DNA of 64,000 bases from DATBDN01 sp963715995 (GTDB lineage Bacteria; Actinomycetota; Thermoleophilia; Solirubrobacterales; Thermoleophilaceae), in NCBI GenBank assembly GCA_963715995.1, contig OY970283.1:744001-808000 (forward strand). The letters are read 5' to 3'. Shown one piece after another: positions 24,643-32,358 of the stretch; within the stretch, counting starts at the first letter, position 1; the number at the start of each line of letters is the position of its first letter. A program made the position numbers and the translations under genes. The notes below the pieces were generated by a model that was given only the letters and a program-made list of their open reading frames with translations, was not told the origin of the DNA and did no database searches.

Positions 24643-25333
24643 GCGACGAGGGCCGATTGCGTTCGGAATCGTCGTCCTCGTGGCGCTGCTCGTGCTGCGC
24701 GGCGCGCCCTACCTCGGGCACAAGCGCGAGGTGGTAGCGGCCGTGCCGACGCCCAACGCCGTCACCGCGGTGTCTCCGATCCCGCTCGCGCCACACGCGC
24801 AGGTGTGCACGAAGTTCGTCACCTACAGCCCGCAGAGCCAGGTTGCGCGCTTCAACCTGGCGGGCGGCCCCGACCAGAAGGGCTCGCCGCTCGTGGTGAA
24901 CGCCGACGGCCCGGGCTACCACGCCGAGGCGCGGGTGCCGCCGGGCTATGCGCCGACCGGAGCCGCGGAAGTGGCGCTGCGGCCGCCGGGCCACCCGCTC
25001 ATCGGCCAGTTCTGCGTCCGGAACGCGGGTATGACGGCGGTGGTGCTCGCGGGCACGCAGGAGGGCCGCACGGTTGGCCGCTCGGTCACCTACCTGGACG
25101 CACAGCAGTTCCCGTCGCAGCTGTCGCTGACGCTGCGCGAGGCCAAGCCGGCGGCACTCGGCACGCGCGCGGGCGCGCTGCTGCGCCATGACACGGCGCT
25201 CAACCCGCTCACGCCGGCGCTGGCCTGGCTGCTGGCGGCGCTGGTGCTGCTGCTGGTGCCGCTGCTCGCGTTCCGGGCGCTCGCGGCCGGCTTCGCTGCC
25301 GACGACGCACCGGCGCCGAGGGACGGCCCCTGA
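24635..25333 (+). CDS. Membrane-anchored accessory protein of the DUF2142 cassette (copy 1)
   Basis: 232 residues, no known family recognised. Helix near 8-23, then an extracytoplasmic beta-rich domain, and a second helix near 190-215. Two cysteines (at the start and end of the outer domain: QVCTKFVTY and FCVRNAG), QVARFNLAGG, a GPGY and a PPGYAP segment are conserved with the protein at 29461. It always follows DUF2142 here with the same 8-base overlap, so it probably forms a complex with that protein. Function unknown. Confidence 0.65.
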   Translation: MAERRGPIAFGIVVLVALLVLRGAPYLGHKREVVAAVPTPNAVTAVSPIPLAPHAQVCTKFVTYSPQSQVARFNLAGGPDQKGSPLVVNADGPGYHAEARVPPGYAPTGAAEVALRPPGHPLIGQFCVRNAGMTAVVLAGTQEGRTVGRSVTYLDAQQFPSQLSLTLREAKPAALGTRAGALLRHDTALNPLTPALAWLLAALVLLLVPLLAFRALAAGFAADDAPAPRDGP

Positions 25334-26781
25334 GCGAGCTCGACCCGCTCGACGCGCCGGGCGCGGCGGGGGCGACCGTGCGCGGCGCGGCCACCCGGGC
25401 GAGCGCGTGGGGCGCGGGCGCGGCGCTGTCGCTCGTCTCGATCCCGCTGCTCGTCCGCCACCTCGGCGTGCCTCGTTTCGGCCAGTACGTGGCGGTGCTG
25501 GCGCTGGTCAACATCGCGGCGCTGGCCAGCGACCTCGGCATCGGCGCGCTGGCGCTGCGCGAGTGGGGCGCGCGCGACGGCGAGGACCGGCGCGGCACGC
25601 TCGGCTCGCTGCTCGGCCTGCGCGTGGTCGTCGCCACGGCGGGCGCGGCCGTGAGCGTGGCGTTCGCGCTTGCGGCCGGCTACCCGCACGCGATGGTCTG
25701 GGGCACCGCGATCGCCTGCGTGGGATTGATGGCCCAGGTGTTCGGCGACTTCGCGCTCGTGGGCCTGGCGGGCACGCTGCGCTTCGGGCGCGTGGCGCTC
25801 GTCGAGCTCGTGCGCTCGGCGCTCGGCACCGCCGGCATCGTCGTGCTGGTGCTCGCGGGCAGCGGGCTCGTCCCGTTCTTCGCCGCCTACTCGTTCGCGG
25901 CGCTCGTCGCGGCTGGGCTGGCGCTGCGCCTGGGCGGCGGCGCGGTGTCGCTCGTCCCGCGCATGGCGCTGCGCGAGTGGCGCCCGCTCTTGGCCGACAC
26001 GGCGGCCTACGCAGCCGCGAGCGTGGTCTACGTCGTCTACTTCAGGGTGGTCATGGTGGTGGTCTCGCTCGACGCGAGCGCGCGACAGGCAGGCCTGTTC
26101 GCCACCGCGTTCCGTGTGGTCGAGTTCGCCGCCGCGACAGCCGGGGTGCTCACCGCCACGCTGACGCCGGTGCTGGCGCGAGCCGAGCGCTCGGACCGCT
26201 CTCGGCTCACGCGCGCCGCGCTTGCAAGCACCCGCGCCGGCCTGGTCGTGGGCGTGCTGGCGGCGCTCGTGCTGGGCCTTGGCGCGCCCACCGTCATGGA
26301 CGTGATCGGGGGCCGGACGGGCGACGCCGTGGCCGTGCTGCGGATCGAGGCCGCCAGCGTGGCCACGACCTTCGTGGCGTTCTGCGCGGGCGCCGTCCTG
26401 CTCGTGCTGCGCCGCTACCGCGCGCTCTTGACGGTCAACGCCGTCGCACTCACGGTGGCACTGGGATTGGCGCTGATCCTGGTGCCGGCGCACGGTGCGC
26501 GTGGCGGGGCGACGGCGGCGCTCATCGGCGAGCTCCTCATCGCCGTGGGGCAGCTGATTGCGCTCGGCTCGGCGCTCCCCGTTGCACGGGCGCTCGCACG
26601 GCCGCTCCTCACCTGCGGCGCCGCTATGGGCGTCGCGATCGGGCTGTTCGCCCTGGTTCCGGGCCCGAATGTGGTCGCGACGGCGATCGCCGCGGCGGCC
26701 TTCCTCACCCTCGTCACGGCGGCCGGACAGCTCCCGCCTGAGCTGCGCGAGCTCGCGCTGGGGCGGCGCCCGAAGGGTTGA
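25330..26781 (+). CDS. Second Wzx-type flippase (MOP superfamily)
   Basis: About 483 residues from a CTG at 25330, or 467 from the GTG at 25378. About 12-14 helices; typical opening RASAWGAGAALSLVSIPLLVRHLGVPRFGQYV. The frame is open upstream of the GTG up to CTG 25330, which overlaps the accessory-gene stop as CTGA. The extra residues (SELDPLDAPGAAGATV) look like a normal polar N-terminus, so I favour the CTG. It would flip a lipid-linked repeat unit different from that of the flippase at 15423. It ends in a basic tail. Confidence 0.75.
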   Translation: MSELDPLDAPGAAGATVRGAATRASAWGAGAALSLVSIPLLVRHLGVPRFGQYVAVLALVNIAALASDLGIGALALREWGARDGEDRRGTLGSLLGLRVVVATAGAAVSVAFALAAGYPHAMVWGTAIACVGLMAQVFGDFALVGLAGTLRFGRVALVELVRSALGTAGIVVLVLAGSGLVPFFAAYSFAALVAAGLALRLGGGAVSLVPRMALREWRPLLADTAAYAAASVVYVVYFRVVMVVVSLDASARQAGLFATAFRVVEFAAATAGVLTATLTPVLARAERSDRSRLTRAALASTRAGLVVGVLAALVLGLGAPTVMDVIGGRTGDAVAVLRIEAASVATTFVAFCAGAVLLVLRRYRALLTVNAVALTVALGLALILVPAHGARGGATAALIGELLIAVGQLIALGSALPVARALARPLLTCGAAMGVAIGLFALVPGPNVVATAIAAAAFLTLVTAAGQLPPELRELALGRRPKG

Positions 26782-26860
26782 ATACCATCCCCAAGCGGGA
26801 ACTACGCGACTTAGGCGCCCAATCGGGGTTTTCACATGCGCCTGGCCCGAAGCGATCCCT

Positions 26861-28036
26861 TTGAGCACTCTCGAGCGAACATCTGCCGCGACCACGCCCT
26901 CGGCCACGCGCCCGAAGGTGTCCGTGGTGATCCCGTGCCTGAACGAGGCCGAGAACATCGTCGAGTGCGTCACGCGCGCCCGCCGCGTGCTCGCGGAGCA
27001 CGGTCTCGACGGCGAGGTCATCGTCGCCGACAACGCCTCCGAGGACGGTAGCCCCGAGCTCGCGAAGAACGCCGGCGCGCTGGTGGTCCACGAGCCGCGT
27101 CGCGGTTACGGCTCCGCCTACCTGGCCGGCTTCGCGGCGGCCCAGGGCGACTACGTGGTCATGGCCGATGCCGACCTGACCTACGACTGGGACGAGATCC
27201 CGGAGTTCGTGAAGAAGCTCGACGAGGGCGCCCAGCTTGTGATGGGCGACCGCATGGACAACATCCATCCGGGCGCGATGCCGTGGCTTCACCGCTACGT
27301 CGGCAACCCGGTGCTCTCGGGCATCCTCAACCTCTTCTTCCGCACCGGCGTGCGCGATGCGCACTGCGGCATGCGCGGCTTCCGCCGCGACATCCTCCCG
27401 ACGCTCGACCTGCGGACCACCGGCATGGAGTTCGCCTCCGAGATGGTCATCCGCGCGTCGAAGGAGAAGCTCGACATCCGCCAGGTGCCGATCGAGTACC
27501 ACCCGCGCGGCGGCGAGTCGAAGCTGTCCACCTTCCGCGACGGCTGGCGCCACCTGCGCTTCCTGCTCGTGCACAGCCCCACGCACCTGTTCCTGGTGCC
27601 GGGCATGGTCATGCTGGTGCTCGGCGCGATCCTCTCGGGCTTCTCGCTGGCGCACGTGGCTGTGTTCGGGCGCGAGTGGCAGCTGCACTCGATGATCGCG
27701 GGCTCGCTCGGGATGATCGTCGGCACCCAGGTGGCCGCGATGGGCCTCTGCGCGCATGCCTACGGCATGTACTTCATGGGCGACAAGGACCCGTGGTTCG
27801 AGCGCATGCGCGCGCGCTTCCGGCTCGAACACGGCCTGCTGCTGGGCGGCGGAGTGTTCCTGGCCGGGCTCGCGCTCGTGGCCGTCATCATCGTCAAGTG
27901 GGCCGAGCGCGGCTTCGGCGTGCTCTCGGAGGAGCGCCTGGCGGTGCTCGCGGCGGCGCTCATGATCATGGGGCTGCAGGTCTTCTTCTCGTCGTTCCTG
28001 CTCTCGATTCTCGGGCTGCGGCGCAGAAGCCGTTAG
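26861..28036 (+). CDS. Family 2 glycosyltransferase, polyprenyl-phosphate sugar synthase type with C-terminal helices
   Basis: 391 residues. GT2 domain: KVSVVIPCLNEAENIVECV, VIVADNASEDGSPELA, YVVMADADLTYDWDEIPEFV, DAHCGMRGFRRDIL, RQVPIEYHPRGGESKLSTFRDG: the DPM1/GtrB-like signature. Residues about 245-385 add three or four helices. It probably makes an undecaprenyl- or decaprenyl-phosphate sugar used by the DUF2142 GT-C proteins on either side. TTG 26861 is the only reasonable start; no clear ribosome-binding site. The 79-base gap before it shows no clear promoter. Confidence 0.8.
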   Translation: MSTLERTSAATTPSATRPKVSVVIPCLNEAENIVECVTRARRVLAEHGLDGEVIVADNASEDGSPELAKNAGALVVHEPRRGYGSAYLAGFAAAQGDYVVMADADLTYDWDEIPEFVKKLDEGAQLVMGDRMDNIHPGAMPWLHRYVGNPVLSGILNLFFRTGVRDAHCGMRGFRRDILPTLDLRTTGMEFASEMVIRASKEKLDIRQVPIEYHPRGGESKLSTFRDGWRHLRFLLVHSPTHLFLVPGMVMLVLGAILSGFSLAHVAVFGREWQLHSMIAGSLGMIVGTQVAAMGLCAHAYGMYFMGDKDPWFERMRARFRLEHGLLLGGGVFLAGLALVAVIIVKWAERGFGVLSEERLAVLAAALMIMGLQVFFSSFLLSILGLRRRSR

Positions 28037-28046
28037 AACCCGCGCC

Positions 28047-29468
28047 GTGAGAGCGCGCCTGCGCCGAGTACCGCTGCCGCTTGCGCTGCTGCTGGTCGTG
28101 GCGGCCGTGCAGGCACTCGCGTGGATAGTCGTGCTGCCGCCGTTCCAGGGTCCGGACGAGGACAGCCACTTCTCCTACGTCCAGCGCATCGCCGAGGACC
28201 ACACGATTCCCTGGCGCCCGCGCGGCGGCAGCCTGTCGCCGAGGGTTGGCGTCTCGAAGGAGATGGCGGTGGCCGAGAGCGACGCCGGGCTGCGCCCGCT
28301 CGAGGGCAACCTCGGCGCGCGCCCGGCATGGACCACGGTCGACCTCTCGCTCTGGCGCAGCGACGACTCCGCCCTCACGCGCGCCGACCGCGGCGGGGGC
28401 GGCTACGTCGCGTCGCTCAAGAACCCGCCCGCCTACTACCTCTACGCGGCGGTGCCGTACGAGTTGGCAAGCGGAGGCTCGGTGTTCGACCGCCTGATGG
28501 CCGTGCGGCTGGCCAACGTGGTGCTGTACCTGATCGCGCTCGTGTTCGTGTGGCTGGTCATCGGCCTGCTGGCCGGCCGGGGCTGGCCGCAGGTGGTCGG
28601 CACCGGCGCGAGCGCGTTCCTGCCGCAGCTCATGAACGTTGTGGCGGGCGTGACTCCGGACATCCTCGTTGTCGCGGAGTGGTGCGCGGCCATCTACGTG
28701 ATGCTGCTCGTGCTGCGCGAGGGCCCGCGGCCACGGCTGGTCGGCGTGCTCGCGGCGCTGTGCGTGGCGGGTGCGCTCACCCACGGGCGCAGCCTGCCGC
28801 TGTTCGCTCCGGCGGCGCTGGCAGTGATCGTCGCGCTCGCCCGCGAGCGTCGCTGGCGGCGCGTCACGCTCGCTCGTGCCACGTGGGGGCTGAGCGCGGC
28901 GTACGTGCTCGTGGTGCTCGCTGCATCCGAGGCCGGGCGCGGCAGCGTGCGCGAGTTCGTCTCCTACCTGTGGCAGTTCTACCTGCCGCGACTCGGCTTC
29001 ATGACGCCCACGATCGGGCCGCAGCACTACGGCTTCCGCGCCGCCTACGTGGACCGCCTCTACGGCGGGCTGTCATGGCTCGAGGTCACGACGCCGAGCG
29101 GGCTCGAGCACGTGCTGTGGCTCGTGTCCCTGGCCGCGCTGATCGGGATCGTCGTCGTCTGCGTGCACAGGCGAGCCGCGCTGCGCCGGCGCAGCGGCGA
29201 GACCGTGGTCCTGGTCGTCACGATCGGTGCGCTGCTGCTGGGCCTGCACCTGGCCGCCTACCGCGCGCTCGTCGGCGACCCGAGCGACCCGATCGTGACC
29301 GCCCGCTACCTGCTTCCGCTGCTGCCGCTGCTCGGCAGCGCGGTGGCGCTGCTGCTCGGCTCGCTGCCGCGGCGGTTGCTGCCCGTGGCCGCCGGGCTGG
29401 TGCTGGCCGCAGCCGTCGCGCTCGAGGCGGAATCGCTCGGTCTGCTGATCCAGAGGTTCTATGCGTAG
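28047..29468 (+). CDS. DUF2142 polytopic membrane protein (copy 2)
   Basis: 473 residues, paralogue of the protein at 23161. The same first loop (PPFQGPDEDSHFSYVQRIAED), the same YLWQFYLPRLGFMTPTIGPQHYGF and GDPSDPIVTARYLLPLLPL. It ends in RFYA as copy 1 ends in RFYG, and overlaps its accessory gene by 8 bases in the same way. Predicted ten or so helices. It starts with GTG at 28047, ten bases after the GT2 stop. Likely a lipid-sugar-dependent GT-C transferase of different specificity. Confidence 0.75.
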   Translation: MRARLRRVPLPLALLLVVAAVQALAWIVVLPPFQGPDEDSHFSYVQRIAEDHTIPWRPRGGSLSPRVGVSKEMAVAESDAGLRPLEGNLGARPAWTTVDLSLWRSDDSALTRADRGGGGYVASLKNPPAYYLYAAVPYELASGGSVFDRLMAVRLANVVLYLIALVFVWLVIGLLAGRGWPQVVGTGASAFLPQLMNVVAGVTPDILVVAEWCAAIYVMLLVLREGPRPRLVGVLAALCVAGALTHGRSLPLFAPAALAVIVALARERRWRRVTLARATWGLSAAYVLVVLAASEAGRGSVREFVSYLWQFYLPRLGFMTPTIGPQHYGFRAAYVDRLYGGLSWLEVTTPSGLEHVLWLVSLAALIGIVVVCVHRRAALRRRSGETVVLVVTIGALLLGLHLAAYRALVGDPSDPIVTARYLLPLLPLLGSAVALLLGSLPRRLLPVAAGLVLAAAVALEAESLGLLIQRFYA

Positions 29469-30153
29469 GGCGGCGCTCGTGAGCTTCGTCGTGGCCGTCG
29501 GCGCGTTCGTCGTGCTGGCCGTGGTCCCCTACGCGAACGGCAAGCACCTCTTCCCGGCGTCGATCACGTCGCCGGCGCCGCGGCACGCGGTGGGGCTGGC
29601 CGAGCTGCCGGCGCACAGCCGGCTGTGCATGACCCGCATCACGATCGAGCCGCGTTCGCGGGTCGCGCGCTTCCAGGTGGGCACCTACGGCAAGCCGGGG
29701 CAGCCGCTCGCGCTCACCCTCAGCGGGCCGGGCTACAGCGATCACGCCCAGATCCCCGCCGGCTACCCCGACAACCAGGTGCACCAGATCCCGGTCAGCC
29801 CGCCCGCGCGGCCGACGCTCGTGACCGTCTGCATGCGCGACCTGGGCCAGCGCAAGCTGGCGCTCTACGCAGCGCCCGGCCAGGAGCGCTCACGCGCGGG
29901 CGTGACGGTGGACGGCAGGCCGGTCGGGGTGACGCCCCAGTTCGGCTTCTGGGAGGCGTCGCCGCGCTCGCTCGCCAGCCACCCGGGGCTGACCGTGGAG
30001 CGCATGGCGGCCTTCCGCGGCCCGTTCGGGCACACCTGGATCGTGTGGCTGGTGCTGGCGCTCGCAGCCGTGTCGCTCGTGCTCGGCGCCGGCTTGCTTG
30101 CGTGGTACGCGTTTGGCGCGAGCTCGCGCTTCCCTACTGTTCGCGGACGATGA
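29461..30153 (+). CDS. Membrane-anchored accessory protein of the DUF2142 cassette (copy 2)
   Basis: 230 residues. N-terminal helix (LVSFVVAVGAFVVLAVVPYA), extracytoplasmic domain with RLCMTRITIEPRSRVARFQV, SGPGYSDHAQIPAGYP and TVCMRDLGQ, and a C-terminal helix (WIVWLVLALAAVSLVLGAGLL). The two cysteines, the RVARF string and the GPGY segment match the copy at 24635. Function unknown; pairing with DUF2142 is the only strong clue. Overlaps the next gene by ATGA. Confidence 0.65.
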   Translation: MRRAALVSFVVAVGAFVVLAVVPYANGKHLFPASITSPAPRHAVGLAELPAHSRLCMTRITIEPRSRVARFQVGTYGKPGQPLALTLSGPGYSDHAQIPAGYPDNQVHQIPVSPPARPTLVTVCMRDLGQRKLALYAAPGQERSRAGVTVDGRPVGVTPQFGFWEASPRSLASHPGLTVERMAAFRGPFGHTWIVWLVLALAAVSLVLGAGLLAWYAFGASSRFPTVRGR

Positions 30154-31157
30154 GGCCGCAGGGCAAAGGTTGGGTTCTTGCCGCCATCGTGGCGGCCGCG
30201 CTGGTGTTTGCGGGGCCCACGGGCGCGGCGAAAGCCCCGCGCTACAGCGCGACCGGCTACTTCCCCTTGGACGGCTGGTCAAATCCGAAGAAGAATCCGG
30301 TCGACAGCTGGGCGGGCGTGGTGGTCGAAGAGCCGAGCGGGCTGCCAAAGGCGATCTACGACGGCAACCACGCCTATTGGAACGCCGTGACGATCTCGTA
30401 CTGGGGGCTGGCCGAGTTCGACCTCTTCCTACGCGAACACAAGCGCTTTCACCTCGCACTGGCCAAGCGAGCCGGTGATTGGCTCGTCAGGCACCAAACG
30501 CCGCGCGGCGCGTACCTGTACCGGATGAGCTGGAGCTACGGCGACATGAGGCACTACACCTGGCCAGTGCCGTGGGTAGCCGCACAGGCACAGGCAAACG
30601 CGATCAGCCTCTTTGTACGGCTGTGGCGCAAGACGGGCGATGCGCGCTACTACTTGGCCGCTGACAAGGCCCTGGGTCCCTACACGCGTGCGGTGGGCGA
30701 CGCCGGAGTGCGGCGGCGCTGGCGCGGGCACGTCTTCCTTGAGGGCTTCCCGACAAAGAAGCCATCGCTCACGCTCGAGGACTTTCAGCTCTCGCTCCTG
30801 GCACTCGGCGAGTTCTCGCGCTGGTCGCCACGGGCGAAGCTCCTCTTCGACGAGGGCATCAGGACGCTCGCTTTCGCGGCGCCGCTTTACGACGTCGGGG
30901 GCGCGCCGGCCTACGACCTCAATCACGAGACGCTCAAGCAAGTCCCTTACTACGTCCCGGCCGCACACGAGCTCAACCAGTGGCTGATGCGAATGCTCGC
31001 GCGACGCTCGCACAACGCCGTGCTCGCGCGCTACGGCAAGCGCTGGCTCGCGAGCCTACGCACTGGACCCGCGGTGCCGACCAGAAAGCCGCCGGTGGTG
31101 GCTGCACTCGAGGCGGCCGGCTTCATGCCCGGTGGAGATGAGGGAACAGCCTTCTAG
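30150..31157 (+). CDS. Exported D-glucuronyl C5-epimerase-like protein
   Basis: 335 residues. Signal peptide at about 1-28 (AAIVAAALVFAGPTGAAKA, Ala-x-Ala-like cleavage). The mature part is an all-alpha toroid-like domain with ISYWGLAEFDLFLRE, WVAAQAQANAISLFVRLWRKTGDARYYLAADKAL and YDLNHETLKQVPYY. The QAQAxxISLF-RL-x-TGD-x-YY pattern is that of the C5-epimerase C-terminal family, which inverts uronic acids in finished polymers. Assignment is from motif memory and moderate. Codon choice looks slightly less GC-biased than in its neighbours. Its TAG stop shares CTAG with the convergent DUF2304 gene. Confidence 0.6.
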   Translation: MRPQGKGWVLAAIVAAALVFAGPTGAAKAPRYSATGYFPLDGWSNPKKNPVDSWAGVVVEEPSGLPKAIYDGNHAYWNAVTISYWGLAEFDLFLREHKRFHLALAKRAGDWLVRHQTPRGAYLYRMSWSYGDMRHYTWPVPWVAAQAQANAISLFVRLWRKTGDARYYLAADKALGPYTRAVGDAGVRRRWRGHVFLEGFPTKKPSLTLEDFQLSLLALGEFSRWSPRAKLLFDEGIRTLAFAAPLYDVGGAPAYDLNHETLKQVPYYVPAAHELNQWLMRMLARRSHNAVLARYGKRWLASLRTGPAVPTRKPPVVAALEAAGFMPGGDEGTAF

Positions 31158-31543
31158 CGCGGCACGGCGGCTTCCCTGCCGGCATTATCGGCCTGCGCGG
31201 TCTGTTCGCGCTCCACGCGCTCCTCGAGCAGCGCCAGCTTCTGCGCGAGCACCTTCGTCTGGTCGGACAGCTTCGAGACGGCGAGCGAGAAGTGCAGCAG
31301 CAGGAACAGCACGAAGCCGAACGCGATCAAAAACAGCGCGTTCGGCGGGTAGAAGATGCCGAGCGCATGGGCCAGGCGCGTCAGCGCGTCGCGCCAGATC
31401 GCGAGCCCGAGCAGCACCAGGCCGCTGCCCAGCCACAGGAGCGCGTAACGCTCCATCAGCCGCCGACGGCGAACCAGCTCGAGGATCACGAACAGGATCC
31501 CGAGGGCCGCGACGATCGAGACGGCTTGGATGCGGTCCTGCAT
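31154..31543 (-). CDS. DUF2304 small membrane protein
   Basis: 129 residues. Three hydrophobic helices (about 5-22, 33-50, 65-88) with ERYALLWLGSGLVLLGLAIW between, then a C-terminal coiled-coil-like tail (KVLAQKLALLEERVEREQ). This is the DUF2304 pattern. DUF2304 genes are commonly next to a polyprenyl-phosphate GT2, as here, and are thought to help it at the membrane. The ATG shares a base with the GT2 stop (TGATG). Confidence 0.8.
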   Translation of the reverse strand: MQDRIQAVSIVAALGILFVILELVRRRRLMERYALLWLGSGLVLLGLAIWRDALTRLAHALGIFYPPNALFLIAFGFVLFLLLHFSLAVSKLSDQTKVLAQKLALLEERVEREQTAQADNAGREAAVPR

Positions 31544-32301
31544 CAGATCCCGTGCGCCGCCGCCACCGGCGCTTCATCGCCGGGCTCGACGTTTGGCCGG
31601 GCGCGGAACAGGCCGACGAGGATGGCCAGCAGCACGCGCAGCATGTAGTAGGCCGACTTGCCCGAGCCCGTGATCGACGAGCGACCGCCGCCGCGCTCGT
31701 ACATGACCACCGGCACCTCGCGCATGCGCAGGCTGTGGCGATGCAGCATCAGGATCGCCTCGACCTCGGGGAAGTCGTGCGGGTAGTCGCGTGCGTACAG
31801 CGAGATCGCTCGCCGGTTGCAGAGGCGGAACCCCGACGTCGGATCGGACACGCGCTGGCGCACGATCCGTGAGCAGATCCAGGCGAAGATGTGGATGCCG
31901 GTGCGACGGCTCACGGGGGCCGGGTAGCGGTAGTCGCTGGTAAGGAAGCGCGAGCCGACGACCATGTCGATGGCGGGGTCTGACTCGAGCGCGTCCTGGA
32001 GCTTCACGATCTCGGCCGGCCCGTGCTGGCCGTCGGCGTCGACCTGCACGCAGAAGTCGTAGTCGTTCTCGAGCGCGTACTTGAAGCCGCTCTGCACGGC
32101 GCCGCCGATGCCCAGGTTGAACGGGTGCGAGAGCACGCGAGCACCCTCGGCGCGCGCGATCTTCGCCGTGCGGTCGGTGGAGCCGTCGTCGATCACGAGC
32201 ACGTCGAGGTCGCCGGCGTGCTCACGCAGGTCGGCGATCACGCCCGCGAGCGTGGCCTCTTCGTTGTAGGCCGGGATCACGGCTAGGGAACGGCCGAGCA
32301 C
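31543..32301 (-). CDS. Family 2 glycosyltransferase (DPM1-like polyprenyl-phosphate sugar synthase)
   Basis: 252 residues. SLAVIPAYNEEATLAGVIADL, VLVIDDGSTDRTAKIA, FNLGIGGAVQSGFKYAL, CVQVDADGQHGPAEI (DxD), GSRF-, DPTSGFRLCNRRAI and MYERGGGRSSITGSGKSAYYM are DPM1-type signatures. A short hydrophobic C-terminus (YMLRVLLAILVGLF). It probably makes a polyprenyl-phosphate hexose in the cytoplasm. Pairs with DUF2304. A minus-strand TACGCT lies nine bases before the GTG. Confidence 0.85.
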   Translation of the reverse strand: MLGRSLAVIPAYNEEATLAGVIADLREHAGDLDVLVIDDGSTDRTAKIARAEGARVLSHPFNLGIGGAVQSGFKYALENDYDFCVQVDADGQHGPAEIVKLQDALESDPAIDMVVGSRFLTSDYRYPAPVSRRTGIHIFAWICSRIVRQRVSDPTSGFRLCNRRAISLYARDYPHDFPEVEAILMLHRHSLRMREVPVVMYERGGGRSSITGSGKSAYYMLRVLLAILVGLFRARPNVEPGDEAPVAAAHGI

Positions 32302-32310
32302 AGTAGGGCC

Positions 32311-32316
32311 AGCGTA
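32311..32316 (-). promoter_or_regulatory. Candidate leaderless -10 (TACGCT), 9 bases before GTG 32301
   Basis: Same hexamer as at 14573, 18664 and 48476, with one extra spacer base. Confidence 0.4.
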
Positions 32317-32344
32317 TACACGCGACGGGTCAGGTCAGCGTGCA

Positions 32345-32350
32345 TATAGT
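32345..32350 (+). promoter_or_regulatory. Leaderless -10 (TATAGT), 8 bases before GTG 32359
   Basis: TATAGT followed by CGC and five more bases to the GTG; nearly identical to the element at 58703. Confidence 0.55.
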
Positions 32351-32358
32351 CGCCGCGC

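Noticed and set aside
26782..26860. Terminator or promoter between the second flippase and the GT2
   Set aside because: A CCCC/GGGG pairing with TTTT is too far apart, and no TAnnnT lies at a useful distance from TTG 26861.
25090..27033. 647-residue open frame on the minus strand
   Set aside because: It is antisense to the accessory gene, flippase and GT2, rich in Arg/His/Glu with no domain, and arises from GC-skewed codon use of the real genes.
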